DNA of 64,000 bases from Pseudomonadales bacterium (GCA_028281005.1 JANQKS010000106.1:1-64000), one strand, 5' to 3'; positions 37,311-47,611 are shown, counted from the first letter of the stretch. Numbers and translations: made by a program. The notes: a model not told the origin generated them from the sequence alone.

Positions 37311-38529
37311 ACCCGAGTTACCCAAGATCGTCGGTCTCGACATCGGCACCAACAAGGTGGCTTGTATCGTGGCTGAAGTGAACAGCGACGGTGAGCTGGA
37401 GATCATTGGTATCGGCACCCATCACTCACGCGGCCTCAAAAAAGGTGTGGTGGTGAATATCGAGTCTACCGTGCAGTCGATTCAGCGCGCCGTTGAAGAA
37501 GCAGAGCTGATGGCCGGCTGCACCATCGACGCCGTATATGCGGGTATCGCCGGTAGTCACATCCGCTCGCTGAATTCTCACGGGATTGTCGCCATTCGTG
37601 ATCGTGAGGTGTACGCCCAGGACGTTGAGCGAGTCATTGATGCCGCCCAAGCCATGGCGATACCCGCCGATCAGAAAATCCTGCATGTACTACCCCAAGA
37701 ATATGTCATTGATAGCCAGGAAGGCGTGAAAGAACCGTTGGGGATGTCAGGTGTGCGCCTGGAAGCCAAGGTGCACATGGTGACGTGTGCCGTAAATGCA
37801 GCTCAGAACATAGAAAAGTGTATTGAACGCTGCGGGTTGCAGGTTAACGATGTCATCTTGGAGCAGTTGGCCTCCAGTTATTCGATTCTCACGGAAGATG
37901 AGCGTGAGTTAGGTGTGTGCATTGTCGATATCGGCGGCGGCACAACTGACATTGCGGTATTTACCGGCGGAGCCATCCGGCACACCGCGGTAATCCCCAT
38001 AGCGGGTGATCAGGTGACTAACGATATCGCTATGGCTTTACGTACACCAACGCAAAATGCGGAAGACCTAAAAATAAAATATGCCTGCGCCTTAACTCAA
38101 CTGGCGCGGGTGGACGAAATTATCAAGGTGCCTGGGGTTGGCGATAAGCCTGCTCGGGAATTGTCTCGTCAGTCGTTGGCGGAAGTGGTTGAGCCCCGCT
38201 ATGACGAGCTTTTTACCTTGATACAGGCGGAACTGCGTCGCAGCGGTTTCGAGGACCTGATTGCAGCCGGCATCGTTCTCACCGGTGGCGCTGCAAAAAT
38301 GGAGGGCGTGATCGAGCTAGCGGAAGAGATCTTCCACATGCCGGTCAGTCTGGGCGTGCCGCGTAACGTGGCAGGGTTGAAGGACATCGTACGTAACCCG
38401 GTCTACGCAACTGGCGTTGGCTTGTTGCAGTACGGGTTGGAACGAGAAAAAGAGATGCCCACAAAACGTAACTCCCGCAAGGGTGGCGCGTTAACAAGGG
38501 TGAAACACTGGATAAGCGAAAATTTTTAG
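37300..38529 (+). CDS. ftsA: Cell division protein FtsA
   Basis: FtsA is an actin-fold ATPase that anchors FtsZ to the membrane through a C-terminal amphipathic helix. The 409-aa protein starts at GTG overlapping ftsQ; phosphate-1 motif VGLDIGTNKVACIVAEV, phosphate-2 CIVDIGGGTTDIAVF and adenosine motif GIVLTGGAAKMEG are present. The last residues TRVKHWISENF form the expected membrane-targeting helix. ftsZ follows after 15 nt. Confidence 0.97.
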   Translation: MAAEPELPKIVGLDIGTNKVACIVAEVNSDGELEIIGIGTHHSRGLKKGVVVNIESTVQSIQRAVEEAELMAGCTIDAVYAGIAGSHIRSLNSHGIVAIRDREVYAQDVERVIDAAQAMAIPADQKILHVLPQEYVIDSQEGVKEPLGMSGVRLEAKVHMVTCAVNAAQNIEKCIERCGLQVNDVILEQLASSYSILTEDERELGVCIVDIGGGTTDIAVFTGGAIRHTAVIPIAGDQVTNDIAMALRTPTQNAEDLKIKYACALTQLARVDEIIKVPGVGDKPARELSRQSLAEVVEPRYDELFTLIQAELRRSGFEDLIAAGIVLTGGAAKMEGVIELAEEIFHMPVSLGVPRNVAGLKDIVRNPVYATGVGLLQYGLEREKEMPTKRNSRKGGALTRVKHWISENF

Positions 38530-38544
38530 CTGGAGATATATACG

Positions 38545-39696
38545 ATGTTTGAATTGGTCGACAGCGCGCCACAAAGCGCGGTTATAAAGGTAATTGGGGT
38601 CGGTGGTGGCGGCGGTAACGCTGTGCAACACATGGTCTCGAAACAAGTGGACGGCGTGGATTTTATTGCCGCCAATACGGATGCGCAGGCTTTAAAAAGC
38701 CTGGATGCTCAAACCACGCTGCAAATTGGCAGTGGTATTACCAAGGGCCTCGGCGCGGGTGCGAACCCAGAGGTGGGTCGAGCGGCAGCGGTGGAAGACC
38801 GCGACCGCATCGGCGAGGTATTGTCCGGTGCCGACATGGTGTTTATCACTGCCGGTATGGGTGGTGGGACAGGCACAGGTGCGGCACCCATTGTAGCGGA
38901 AGTGGCGCGCGAACTGGATATCCTCACCGTTGCCGTGGTAACCAAACCGTTTAACTTTGAGAAACGCAAAGACGTGGCGGACCTGGGTATACGCGAATTG
39001 TCGCAGCACGTGGATTCGCTCATCACCATCCCCAATGAAAAATTGTTGGCGGTGTTAGGAGAACGAACCAGCATGCTGGATGCGTTCAGCGCTGCCAACG
39101 ATGTGTTGTTGGGTGCGGTGCAAGGTATCGCGGATCTGATCATACGGCCGGGTATGATCAACGTGGATTTTGCCGATGTACGTACCGTGATGTCGGAGAT
39201 GGGTATGGCGATGATGGGCACCGGGCGGTCGTCTGGTGAAAACCGGGCCCGGGACGCAGCGGAAGCCGCGATCCGTTCCCCTCTTCTGGAAGATGTCGAC
39301 TTGCACGGTGCACGCGGCATTCTGGTGAACGTCACCGCAGGACCGGACCTCAACATTGGCGAATTCACCGACGTTGGCAACATTGTTGAAGACTTCGCCT
39401 CCTCTTCCGCGACTGTGGTTGTGGGTACCGTCATCGATCCGGACATGGGTGAAGAGCTGAAGGTAACGGTGGTCGCTACCGGTCTCGGGGAAGAGGAAAT
39501 CCCGAGCATCGTGGTGGACAACACAACCGTGGCGCAACAAGCATTAGACGGCCAAGTTGACTACGCACAACTGGATCGTCCTGCGTTTGCTCGTCATCAA
39601 AGTAGCATGCAACAAGACAATCTCGCGGAAGACCAAGACGGCCAAGACCTAGATTACCTGGATATCCCGGCCTTTTTGCGCCGCCAGGCGGACTAA
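38545..39696 (+). CDS. ftsZ: Cell division protein FtsZ
   Basis: FtsZ is the tubulin-like GTPase that builds the cytokinetic ring. The 383-aa protein has VIGVGGGGGNAVQHMV, the tubulin signature GGGTGTGAAP (residues about 108-117) and the catalytic T7-loop segment NVDFADVRTVMSEMGMA. The C-terminal peptide LDYLDIPAFLRRQAD is the FtsA/ZipA-binding tail. A strong terminator follows 45 nt downstream. Confidence 0.98.
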   Translation: MFELVDSAPQSAVIKVIGVGGGGGNAVQHMVSKQVDGVDFIAANTDAQALKSLDAQTTLQIGSGITKGLGAGANPEVGRAAAVEDRDRIGEVLSGADMVFITAGMGGGTGTGAAPIVAEVARELDILTVAVVTKPFNFEKRKDVADLGIRELSQHVDSLITIPNEKLLAVLGERTSMLDAFSAANDVLLGAVQGIADLIIRPGMINVDFADVRTVMSEMGMAMMGTGRSSGENRARDAAEAAIRSPLLEDVDLHGARGILVNVTAGPDLNIGEFTDVGNIVEDFASSSATVVVGTVIDPDMGEELKVTVVATGLGEEEIPSIVVDNTTVAQQALDGQVDYAQLDRPAFARHQSSMQQDNLAEDQDGQDLDYLDIPAFLRRQAD

Positions 39697-39740
39697 GCGT
39701 CGCTGACTCCCGGTCGCAACGCTGTCGTTTCTCCAGCTTC

Positions 39741-39777
39741 GGCGCACAACGCTTGGCCGCGTTGTGCGCCCTGTTTT
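39741..39777 (+). terminator. Intrinsic terminator after ftsZ
   Basis: GGCGCACAACGC (39741-39752) and GCGTTGTGCGCC (39759-39770) form a perfect 12-bp stem with a 6-nt loop, followed by CTGTTTT. It separates the dcw operon from lpxC. Confidence 0.85.
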
Positions 39778-39876
39778 AAAAGGCGGAGAAAGGCAGGTTT
39801 TGATACAAAATGAAACAAAAAGTGCGGCATGGTCCATAGTGTGGGCTGCTATGCCTTTGCTACCATGCGCCGCCGT

Positions 39877-40806
39877 ATGTCTATGACAAATTCATTACAA
39901 CAACGCACCCTGAACAACACCATCCGCGCCACCGGCGTCGGATTGCACACGGGTGAAAAAGTGTATGTAACACTGCGCCCCGCACCGGTGGATACCGGGA
40001 TTGTGTTTGTGCGTTCGGACCTAGCGAATGCGGTTGAGCTCAAAGCCCATGCCCTCAATGTAGGGACCACCACCATGGCGACCTCATTGACGGATGGTAG
40101 CCATGAAATATCCACCATTGAACACTTGATGTCCGCCTTTGCCGGGCTCGGCATCGACAACGCCATTGTTGAAGTCAGCGCTCCGGAATTGCCGATTATG
40201 GACGGCAGCGCCGCCCCCTTTGTGTTTTTGCTGCAATCCGCAGGGATTGCTGAGCAGAACGCCGCCAAAAAGTTTGTGCGGATCTTAGAGCCGGTGCGTA
40301 TCGAACAGGGCGATGTATATGCGGAGCTTACCCCGCATGATGGTTTTCAGCTGAATTACACGCTGAAATACGAACACCCGGTGTTCAAGAAACATGAACA
40401 CACGGTGTGTGTAGATTTTTCGTCCACGGCCTATGTCAAAGAAGTGAGCCGTGCCCGCACCTTCGGCTTCCTCGCCGATTATGAAAAGCTGCGCTCCATG
40501 AACCTGGCCAAAGGTGGCAGCTTAGACAACGCTGTGGTGGTAGATGACTATCGGATACTCAACGAGGAAGGGCTGCGTTTGGAAGATGAGTTTGTCAAAC
40601 ACAAGATTCTTGACGCCATCGGTGATCTTTATTTGCTTGGGCACAGTCTGATTGGGCGGTTTACCGGACATAAGTCTGGACATGGACCGAATAATTTGTT
40701 GCTGCGGAAGCTGCTGGAAACGCCAACCTCCTATGACATTGTGACGTTTGACGACATCGCAACGGCTCCAATCGCTTATTCCAAACCGCTGCTGGCCAGC
40801 GCCTGA
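39877..40806 (+). CDS. lpxC: UDP-3-O-acyl-N-acetylglucosamine deacetylase LpxC
   Basis: LpxC is the zinc enzyme of the committed step of lipid A synthesis. The family start is near [19 protein letters not shown], so the chosen ATG (39877; 39883 is equally possible) drops 16 codons of the track ORF. Zinc ligands are in [10 protein letters not shown] (His) and the pair HKILDAIGD (His, Asp); the general base/acid segment [17 protein letters not shown] is intact. It is about 309 aa, normal length. Confidence 0.96.
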   Translation: MSMTNSLQQRTLNNTIRATGVGLHTGEKVYVTLRPAPVDTGIVFVRSDLANAVELKAHALNVGTTTMATSLTDGSHEISTIEHLMSAFAGLGIDNAIVEVSAPELPIMDGSAAPFVFLLQSAGIAEQNAAKKFVRILEPVRIEQGDVYAELTPHDGFQLNYTLKYEHPVFKKHEHTVCVDFSSTAYVKEVSRARTFGFLADYEKLRSMNLAKGGSLDNAVVVDDYRILNEEGLRLEDEFVKHKILDAIGDLYLLGHSLIGRFTGHKSGHGPNNLLLRKLLETPTSYDIVTFDDIATAPIAYSKPLLASA

Positions 40807-40880
40807 TCCACCGCTCCTTGTTCCAATCTTTTTGAAAACGCTTTTTGGCGTTTTACCGCTGTTGTTGGGTCGATCGAGAC

Positions 40881-40992
40881 GGCCCGGCCCGGGATGGTGC
40901 TGTTCAGGACCGCTGCGAGTCCATCCATGGACGCTGGCGCCTCGCCATCCATGGCTCGGAGCCTCCTGAACAGCACCATCCCGGACCGAGCC
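40881..40992 (-). repeat. Fold-back element E (reverse orientation)
   Basis: Twenty-nine-base arms (40881-40909, 40964-40992) pair at 27 positions; both mismatches are C-A on the plus strand and hence G-U in minus-strand (core-sense) RNA. The core is again 54 nt and, reverse complemented, shares GCGCCAGCGTCCATGGATGG with element B. Hairpin I is reshaped (GCC/GGC around ATGGAT, with flanking CGA and GAG). Confidence 0.88.
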
Positions 40993-41147
40993 TCGCGTTA
41001 ACCTTGGGTCAGCGGTGAATCGCTGATTGGCGGTTTTAATAGTTGGGAAGTACTGCGTGGTGAATCAGGCGCTAGCCAACAGCAGTAGGCACTAACTGAC
41101 CGAAACCGCCACGAGTCGTCAGAACTTAGAAGCCGGGCGCCACCCAA

Positions 41148-41261
41148 GGTTCGAGGGTTGCCGGTCCCCGATCGGGAGGCTCTGCGCCAGGGACGGCGCA
41201 GCGCCAGCGTACAGGGATGTATTTACAGCGGTCCCGAGCGGGGACCGGCAACCCTCGAACC
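41148..41261 (+). repeat. Fold-back element F
   Basis: Thirty-base arms (41148-41177, 41232-41261) pair with one A-G mismatch. The arm ends read GGGA/TCCC rather than TTCAGGA/TCCTGAA, with a compensated change. The 54-nt core matches element B at 49 positions; the differences include a compensated C-G to A-T change in hairpin II. GTACAGGGATGT (41209-41220) equals the CsrA consensus RUACARGGAUGU. Confidence 0.9.
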
Positions 41262-41380
41262 GTGAACAAACCGGAAACGAAATTGACAGATGAGAATTGT
41301 GAACCGAGTCACGGATGATTAGCGACTAATGGAATGCTTCTGTACTGCTTCGCAGTAACTTCACACACCCCGTGGGAGAC

Positions 41381-41740
41381 TTAGGGTGAGTCGCTACTGA
41401 CTCGTAGTTTGAAGTCGGTCACACGGCTGAAACTGGACAGAGCTCTGAGCTGAGGGAGCAATTCCGGTAGTAGGAATCGCAGGCGTGTGGCCACGGCTGC
41501 GCTGTGACAGAGGATATGGGCGTTTGGCCCGCGGATGTCGGTGACTTCGACTTCGTAGCACAGCGGTGGGTCGATGAACGCGCGTAGTTCGGCGGTCCAT
41601 TGCTTTTGATTGGATGATGTTTTCAGCAGACGTTGTAATGGAGTAAATCGGCTGTGGCTTTCGTTCAGCAGATCATCTATTTTATGAGTCGACACTTGAG
41701 CTGGGTTCAAAGCTTCGTAGATCAGGACGAAGTATGGCAC
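41381..41740 (-). CDS. DUF721 family protein, DciA-like
   Basis: The DUF721 (DciA) domain is found in the helicase loader/operator used by bacteria without DnaC; in gammaproteobacteria a DUF721 gene commonly sits between lpxC and the M23 peptidase/secA. The 119-aa product has the KH-like pattern LQRLLKTSSNQKQW, EVTDIRGPNAHILCHSAAVATRLRFLLPELLPQL. The start is uncertain: GTG at 41740, or GTG at 41695 (VSTHKIDDLL), neither with a convincing Shine-Dalgarno. Replication function is inferred from the family. Confidence 0.75.
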   Translation of the reverse strand: MPYFVLIYEALNPAQVSTHKIDDLLNESHSRFTPLQRLLKTSSNQKQWTAELRAFIDPPLCYEVEVTDIRGPNAHILCHSAAVATRLRFLLPELLPQLRALSSFSRVTDFKLRVSSDSP

Positions 41741-41820
41741 AGACGTTTGGGGCTTGCTCCCAAGTTGCCCGCCAACTCAGCCGCAAGCTTGAAGATAAGC
41801 TGCATAATAAAAAGAACATC

Positions 41821-42729
41821 ATGAAGATCATTCTGCTACGCGACAAAGGAGTGCATCGCTCCGTGCAGATAAGCCGCCGGGTCCTGGCGGTGAGCGCTGG
41901 TTTAGCCTTCCTGTGTGGCGCCGTTTTTATCGGCGCCTTGTCGTTGTATGCCACCTCGGATGCGGTGGACGCGGAAGTGGTGGCCGAGTGGCAACAAAAG
42001 CTCATTGAACAGCGCGAAGAAGTGGAAACACTGCAGCGTAAAAGCCAGTTGCAGAGCGCTGCCGTGGGTCGCCAACTGGCCAGTATGCAAGCGCGTTTGT
42101 TGCGCATGGAAGCGATCGGCGCCCACATGGCCGATGCAGCCGATTTGCAAGGGAATGAATTTGACTTCACCACGCCCCCAGCGCAAGGGGGTCCTGTGGC
42201 GGGCCAACAGAAGGCCATGGATTGGGTGGATTTGGGCTCTGAGATCGACGAGCTGTCCAGTCAACTCAAACGCCGTGAATTGGAGCTCAGCATGCTTGAT
42301 CAGGTGTTGGTCAATGAAGAGATCACCAATACCTCTGAAGTGCGCGGCCGTCCGGTCACTTGGGGCTGGATGTCATCTCCTTTTGGGCAACGGGTAGACC
42401 CGATCAGCGGTAAAAACGCCTGGCATTCGGGTGTGGATTTTGCCGGTCGAGAAGGCTCCGATGTGATTGCGGTGGCCAGCGGCGTGGTGACCTTTGCCGG
42501 ACAGCGTTACGGTTACGGCAAGCTGGTAGAAATCAGCCATAGCAATGGTTATGTCACCCGCTATGCGCATCACAAATCTCTCCTGGTAGAGACCGGTGAG
42601 GTGGTGAAGAAAGGTGAGGTGATCGGCACCATGGGCAGCAGCGGTCGTTCTACAGGGCCGCACGTCCACTTCGAAGTGCTTAAAAACGGGCGTACGGTTG
42701 ACCCCGCGCGTTACGTCTCGGCGCGCTAG
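41821..42729 (+). CDS. M23-family (LytM) murein hydrolase-like protein
   Basis: This is a membrane-anchored periplasmic M23 metallopeptidase domain protein. The chosen 302-aa form starts MKIILLRDKGVHRS, has one membrane helix (VLAVSAGLAFLCGAVFIGAL), a coiled-coil stretch (about residues 50-100), and a C-terminal LytM domain with the zinc ligands HSGVDFAG and HVHF, suggesting an active endopeptidase rather than an EnvC/NlpD-like degenerate one. The track start 29 codons upstream overlaps the DUF721 5' end. Its position before secA is conserved in Pseudomonas. Confidence 0.88.
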   Translation: MKIILLRDKGVHRSVQISRRVLAVSAGLAFLCGAVFIGALSLYATSDAVDAEVVAEWQQKLIEQREEVETLQRKSQLQSAAVGRQLASMQARLLRMEAIGAHMADAADLQGNEFDFTTPPAQGGPVAGQQKAMDWVDLGSEIDELSSQLKRRELELSMLDQVLVNEEITNTSEVRGRPVTWGWMSSPFGQRVDPISGKNAWHSGVDFAGREGSDVIAVASGVVTFAGQRYGYGKLVEISHSNGYVTRYAHHKSLLVETGEVVKKGEVIGTMGSSGRSTGPHVHFEVLKNGRTVDPARYVSAR

Positions 42730-42817
42730 CTGGCGCCACAGCGGGAACAATTCCTTTTTCCCATTGCCTAAGTGCCGGTACAATGCCGCCACCTAACTTT
42801 CCTCGATAACAGTCTCT

Positions 42818-45583
42818 ATGGCTAATTTTTTCACCGCTATCTTTGGTACCAAGAACAACCGCGAACTCAAACGCATGGGTAAAGTCGTGCGGCGTATCAA
42901 TGAGTTAGAAGAAACCATCGATGCGGCCACCGACCTGCCTGGCAAGACCCAGGAGTTTAGAGACCGCGTAGAACAGGGTGAGGGCCTTGATCAGCTGTTG
43001 CCGGAAGCGTTTGCGGTGGTGCGTGAAGCCGCCAAACGGACCAAAAATATGCGTCACTTCGACGTGCAGATGATCGGCGGCATTACCTTGCATGAAGGCC
43101 GTATTGCGGAGATGCGTACCGGGGAAGGTAAAACCCTCATGGCCACCTTGCCCGCATACCTCAATGCGCTGACCGGCAACGGCGTGCATGTGGTAACGGT
43201 GAACGATTACCTGGCGCGTCGCGACGCCACTTGGATGGGGGATATATACGAAGCGCTGGGTATGACCGTTGGCGTGGTGCAATCCGGACAGGACCCAATC
43301 AGCAAACGCGAAGCTTATGCGGCTGACATTACCTATGGGACCAACAACGAATTTGGCTTCGATTACCTGCGCGACAATATGGCGTTTACCCTCGAAGACC
43401 GGTTTCAACGCGGCCTAAACTTCGCCATCGTCGACGAGGTTGACTCCATCCTGATTGACGAAGCGCGTACCCCGCTGATTATTTCCGGTCCTGCCGAAGA
43501 GAGTACTCAGCTATACGCCACCATGAACAAACTGGCGCCGAAGCTCAAACAGCAGGAGTTTATCGAGCAGGCGCGCGTGTTTGGTGAAGAAGCGCCGGAG
43601 CCCACCGGTGACTTCATGGTGGATGAAAAAAACCGCCAGGTTGAGCTGACCGAACTGGGTCACGCCAAGGTGGAGGAGGAACTCATTAAACTGGGTTTGC
43701 TGGACGATGGCGGCAGCCTCTATTCCGCCAGCAACCTGAATCTGCTGCATCACATGCACGCGGCATTAAAAGCGCACTTTCTGTTCAAACGTGATGTCGA
43801 CTACATGGTCGCCAATGGTGAAATTGTCATTGTTGACGAGCACACCGGCCGCGCGATGACCGGCCGGCGTTGGTCTGAGGGCATTCACCAGGCGGTGGAA
43901 GCCAAAGAAGGTGTGACCATCCAGAACGAAAGCCAGACACTGGCGTCCACTACTTTTCAGAATTACTTCCGCATGTACAACAAGTTGTCTGGCATGACGG
44001 GTACAGCGGACACGGAAGCGTTTGAATTCCGCCAAATCTACGGGTTAGACGTGGTGGTGATTCCCACGCACAAACCAATGGTTCGCGACGATCAAAACGA
44101 TCTCATTTTTCTCACTATGGCGGATAAGTACGATGCCATTGTTGAAGACATCAACCAACGCATCGAAAAAGGCCAACCTGTGCTGGTGGGTACTGCGTCC
44201 ATTGAGTCTTCAGAGTTGATTTCTAAAGAACTGAATAACCGGAAGATTGCGCACAGCGTGTTGAATGCCAAGCAACACGAGCGCGAAGCGGACATCATTG
44301 CCGATGCCGGCCGTCCGGGTGTGGTCACCATCGCCACCAACATGGCCGGCCGCGGCACCGACATCGTGCTGGGCGGAAATCTGGATGCAGAGCTGGCGCA
44401 CGCCGGTGAACTGACTGAGGCGCAAAAAGAGGCGCTCTCTACCGATTGGCAACAACGCCATGACCAGGTCATAGAGGCGGGTGGTTTGCACATTGTGGGC
44501 ACCGAACGACATGAATCTCGTCGTATTGACAACCAGCTACGTGGCCGCTCCGGCCGTCAGGGGGATCCAGGCTCCAGCCGTTTCTATCTGTCTATGGAAG
44601 ACAACTTGATGCGCATATTTGCCTCTGATCGAGTGCGCGGCATGATGGCATCGTTGGGGATGGAGGATGGGGAAGCAATCGAACACCGTATCGTGAACCG
44701 GTCGATTGAGAACGCCCAGCGTAAAGTAGAAGGGCACAACTTCGATATACGCAAAAACCTGCTGGAATACGATGACGTCTCCAATGATCAGCGTCAGATC
44801 ATCTACCAGCAGCGCCGCGACCTGATGGCATCCAACGACATATCGGACACCATCGAAGGCATGCGCGACGAAGTGGTGTTTGATGTGTTTGCGCAATACA
44901 TCCCACCTCAGAGCCTAGAGGAGCAGTGGGATACAGCGGGTTTGCAGGAGGCGCTGTTAACGGAATTTGGTTCTAACCAGCCGATTGCCCAGTGGCTGGA
45001 GGAAGACGACACCCTTGACGAAGATAAACTGCGCGACAGAGTGCTGGCGCAAATCGAAGACGAGTACAAAGCCAAAGAGGCGGAGTGGCAGGCGGTAAAC
45101 GTCGATATGCGCCTGGTCGAAAAGCAGGTCATGCTGCAGTTGCTGGATCAGCGGTGGAAAGAGCATCTGGCGACCATGGATCACCTGCGCCAAGGTATAC
45201 ATTTGCGAGCTTACGCGCAGAAACAGCCAAAACAAGAATACAAACGTGAAGCGTTTGAGTTGTTCCAAGAATTGTTGTTCAACATCAAGTTGGACGTCGT
45301 GCGGATGTTGTCGCGTATACAAATTGAACAGCCGGAAGAAGTGGAAGCGCGCGAACGTGCGCGCCGCGAAGCTGAAGCCCAGCGCATGCAGTTTCAACAC
45401 GCAGACACCTCCGCGTTAAACGGTGTCGATGGAGCAGAGGGTTCAAGCGACGAACCTGCAGCCGCCGCAGAGCCGGACAAAGCAGAAACCTTTGTGCGCG
45501 AAGAGCGCAAGATCGGCCGCAACGAACCTTGTCCTTGCGGTTCCGGCAAAAAATACAAGCAGTGCCACGGCAAAGTAGCTTAA
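42818..45583 (+). CDS. secA: Preprotein translocase ATPase SecA
   Basis: SecA drives proteins through SecYEG. The 921-aa protein carries the DEAD motor with Walker [39 protein letters not shown], the second nucleotide-binding half ([15 protein letters not shown]) and the C-terminal zinc-binding/SecB-interaction tail [21 protein letters not shown] at 42779 is a likely -10. It is 14 nt upstream of argJ. Confidence 0.98.
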   Translation: MANFFTAIFGTKNNRELKRMGKVVRRINELEETIDAATDLPGKTQEFRDRVEQGEGLDQLLPEAFAVVREAAKRTKNMRHFDVQMIGGITLHEGRIAEMRTGEGKTLMATLPAYLNALTGNGVHVVTVNDYLARRDATWMGDIYEALGMTVGVVQSGQDPISKREAYAADITYGTNNEFGFDYLRDNMAFTLEDRFQRGLNFAIVDEVDSILIDEARTPLIISGPAEESTQLYATMNKLAPKLKQQEFIEQARVFGEEAPEPTGDFMVDEKNRQVELTELGHAKVEEELIKLGLLDDGGSLYSASNLNLLHHMHAALKAHFLFKRDVDYMVANGEIVIVDEHTGRAMTGRRWSEGIHQAVEAKEGVTIQNESQTLASTTFQNYFRMYNKLSGMTGTADTEAFEFRQIYGLDVVVIPTHKPMVRDDQNDLIFLTMADKYDAIVEDINQRIEKGQPVLVGTASIESSELISKELNNRKIAHSVLNAKQHEREADIIADAGRPGVVTIATNMAGRGTDIVLGGNLDAELAHAGELTEAQKEALSTDWQQRHDQVIEAGGLHIVGTERHESRRIDNQLRGRSGRQGDPGSSRFYLSMEDNLMRIFASDRVRGMMASLGMEDGEAIEHRIVNRSIENAQRKVEGHNFDIRKNLLEYDDVSNDQRQIIYQQRRDLMASNDISDTIEGMRDEVVFDVFAQYIPPQSLEEQWDTAGLQEALLTEFGSNQPIAQWLEEDDTLDEDKLRDRVLAQIEDEYKAKEAEWQAVNVDMRLVEKQVMLQLLDQRWKEHLATMDHLRQGIHLRAYAQKQPKQEYKREAFELFQELLFNIKLDVVRMLSRIQIEQPEEVEARERARREAEAQRMQFQHADTSALNGVDGAEGSSDEPAAAAEPDKAETFVREERKIGRNEPCPCGSGKKYKQCHGKVA

Positions 45584-45596
45584 AACCGGCTCACGC

Positions 45597-46811
45597 GTGG
45601 CGGTCAATTTAGCACCCCCTGATCAGCTGTTACCCGTGCCCGGCGCACGGGTGGGCAGCGCTTGCGCCGGTATCAAACAACAGGAACGCCGCGACCTCGC
45701 CTTATTTGAGTTTGTCGACGGCACGGACATCGCGGGGGTCTACACACAATCACATTTTGCCGCGGCACCGGTCATTCTGGCGCGCGCGCGGCAACAGCAC
45801 AGCCGTGCTTGGGTGGTTAACAGCGGTAACGCCAATGCCGCTACTGGCAAACCTGGCAAAGACGATGCCGCACACGTCAGCGCACATGCCGGCCGGCTGT
45901 TGCAGATACCGGACACTGAAGTGCAGCCGTTTTCCACCGGTGTGATCGGCGAGCGCTTGCCAGTGGAGAAAATGACCCAGGCCCTGGACCAGGCTTATAC
46001 GGATCTGTCACCAGATGGGTGGTTGGCGGCGGCACGTGCCATCATGACCACAGACACCGTGGAGAAAGGTGTTTCCAGACAATTCGAATTAGACGGTCAG
46101 GTCATCACCATCACCGGGATTGCCAAAGGCTCCGGGATGATCAAACCAAACATGGCCACCATGCTGGCTTACGTGGCCTGTGACGCCAATGTGGTACCCG
46201 GGGTGGCGCAACGACTGATCGAAGACGCGGTGCGCTACAGCTTCAACCGCATCACCGTAGATGGCGACACATCAACGAATGACTGTTTTATGTTGGCCTG
46301 TACCGGTGTTGCGGCCAATGACCCGATCACCGGCGTTGAACATCCGGATTACGCCAAGCTGTCCGCTGCGCTTACCGAGGTGGCAACCACTTTGGCCCAA
46401 GCCCTGGTGCGCGATGGTGAAGGGGCGACAAAGTTTGTCACCGTGCAGGTCACGGGCGGGCGAACCGCCGAAGATTGCCTGAGTGTGGCATACACCATAG
46501 CGGAATCACCCTTGGTAAAAACTGCATTGTTTGCCGGTGATGCCAATTGGGGTCGTTTTTGCATGGCCATCGGCCGAGCACCGGTGCAAGACTTGGATCC
46601 AACCCGCGTAGGTTTGTGGTTGGATGACGTACAAGTGGCCGCAGGTGGTCTGATGTGTGATGCCTACACAGAGGAGCAGGGTGCTGCAGTTTTGGCCCAG
46701 CCAGAATTCACCATTACCGTGGATTTAGGCAGTGGCGATGCACGCGAAACCGTCTGGACCACGGACTTGTCGTACGACTATGTGCGTATCAACGCGGAGT
46801 ACCGCACCTAG
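45597..46811 (+). CDS. argJ: Bifunctional ornithine acetyltransferase/N-acetylglutamate synthase ArgJ
   Basis: ArgJ recycles the acetyl group between N-acetylornithine and glutamate in arginine synthesis; it may also use acetyl-CoA. The 404-aa precursor is cleaved autocatalytically at the Ala-Thr bond in KPNMATMLAYV, giving alpha and beta chains. NSGNANAATG (oxyanion/substrate), GIAKGSGMIKPNMATM and the C-terminal YVRINAEYRT are conserved. The start is GTG. secA-argJ is the usual adjacency. Confidence 0.96.
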   Translation: MAVNLAPPDQLLPVPGARVGSACAGIKQQERRDLALFEFVDGTDIAGVYTQSHFAAAPVILARARQQHSRAWVVNSGNANAATGKPGKDDAAHVSAHAGRLLQIPDTEVQPFSTGVIGERLPVEKMTQALDQAYTDLSPDGWLAAARAIMTTDTVEKGVSRQFELDGQVITITGIAKGSGMIKPNMATMLAYVACDANVVPGVAQRLIEDAVRYSFNRITVDGDTSTNDCFMLACTGVAANDPITGVEHPDYAKLSAALTEVATTLAQALVRDGEGATKFVTVQVTGGRTAEDCLSVAYTIAESPLVKTALFAGDANWGRFCMAIGRAPVQDLDPTRVGLWLDDVQVAAGGLMCDAYTEEQGAAVLAQPEFTITVDLGSGDARETVWTTDLSYDYVRINAEYRT

Positions 46812-46820
46812 GGTTTAGGC

Positions 46821-47018
46821 CTATCGACCCTGCAGATCTTCGCTGAGCACATCCTGGTGGTCGGCATCGCCGGGAATACGGTGGGATTCATCCGCCCAAG
46901 CCCCTAAATCAATCAGTTTGCAACGCTCCGAGCAAAACGGGCGATATGGGTTCTTGGCGGTCCACTTCACTGCAGCTTGGCAAGTAGGGCAGGAGACTAT
47001 GCGGGCTGTGTCTGACAT
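46821..47018 (-). CDS. yacG: DNA gyrase inhibitor YacG (zinc finger)
   Basis: YacG is a small zinc protein that inhibits DNA gyrase by binding GyrB. The 65-aa product has the four zinc cysteines in CPTC and [14 protein letters not shown], the latter being the family signature. It overlaps coaE by 22 nt, consistent with the conserved pilD-coaE-yacG arrangement. Confidence 0.94.
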   Translation of the reverse strand: MSDTARIVSCPTCQAAVKWTAKNPYRPFCSERCKLIDLGAWADESHRIPGDADHQDVLSEDLQGR

Positions 47019-47611
47019 AGGGAGAGATAGCTCTGGTGGAGTTGCTCCACTTGTTGGTGGAGGTGTTTAAGATCCTGGTCGTTCACCAGAACGTCATCTG
47101 CATAACCACGGCGTTCGCTGCGGTCTGCTTGCGCGTTGATAATGTTTTCAACCTGCTCGGCGGTGTTATTGTCCCTCGCCATGGTGCGCTCAAGCTGTAG
47201 TTCTCGCGGGACATCCACCACCAATATCCGATCGCACCAGGTGTGCTGACCGGATTCAATCAACAGCGGATTGACCAATATCACATAGGCTGAGGTTGCG
47301 GTTTCGATCTGTGTGCGCAGCCAACTGGAAATCAGCGGATGCAGCAGGTTTTGTAACCATTGCCGTTGCGCAGGATCTGCAAACACCAGATGCCGCAGCT
47401 TGGTGCGCTCAAGTGTGCCGTTGGGGCTGAGAATGTCTTCGCCAAAGTGCTCTGCAATGCTGCGCAGCGCAGGCTGACCTGGCGCCACCACCGCTCGGCT
47501 GGCGATGTCGGCATCCACACACTCGACGCCACACTGCGCAAAGTGGTCTGCCGCAGCACTTTTGCCACTGCCGATACCGCCGGTGAGCCCGACGAGAAAC
47601 TTATTAGCCAT
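46997..47611 (-). CDS. coaE: Dephospho-CoA kinase CoaE
   Basis: CoaE phosphorylates the 3'-OH of dephospho-CoA in the last step of CoA synthesis. The 204-aa protein has P-loop [27 protein letters not shown] and [10 protein letters not shown] with [18 protein letters not shown]. It is between pilD and yacG, 18 nt after pilD, the standard type IV pilus cluster order. Confidence 0.96.
   Translation of the reverse strand: MANKFLVGLTGGIGSGKSAAADHFAQCGVECVDADIASRAVVAPGQPALRSIAEHFGEDILSPNGTLERTKLRHLVFADPAQRQWLQNLLHPLISSWLRTQIETATSAYVILVNPLLIESGQHTWCDRILVVDVPRELQLERTMARDNNTAEQVENIINAQADRSERRGYADDVLVNDQDLKHLHQQVEQLHQSYLSLCQTQPA

Larger units (their letters stand above)
40807..41380. other. lpxC-DUF721 intergenic region with fold-back elements E and F
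   Basis: This 574-bp gap contains element E (40881-40992) and element F (41148-41261) in opposite orientation. The 155 bp between them also folds: GGTCAG (41007)/CTGACC (41096), TACTGC (41051)/GCAGTA (41082), and TGGCGGTTT (41028)/AAACCGCCA (41103), the last conflicting with the first. A short CTTTTTGGCGTTTTACC stretch (about 40840) lies just after lpxC and could be a weak terminator. There is no protein gene. Confidence 0.6.

Noticed and set aside
38709-39524. Long antisense ORF (271 aa) opposite ftsZ
   Set aside because: Low-complexity Ser/Thr/Arg-rich translation with no domain, created by codon bias of ftsZ; no ribosome-binding site.
41148-41261. Fold-back elements as integron attC sites
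   Set aside because: attC sites have conserved outer boxes and variable interiors; these are the opposite, and no integrase or gene cassettes are present.
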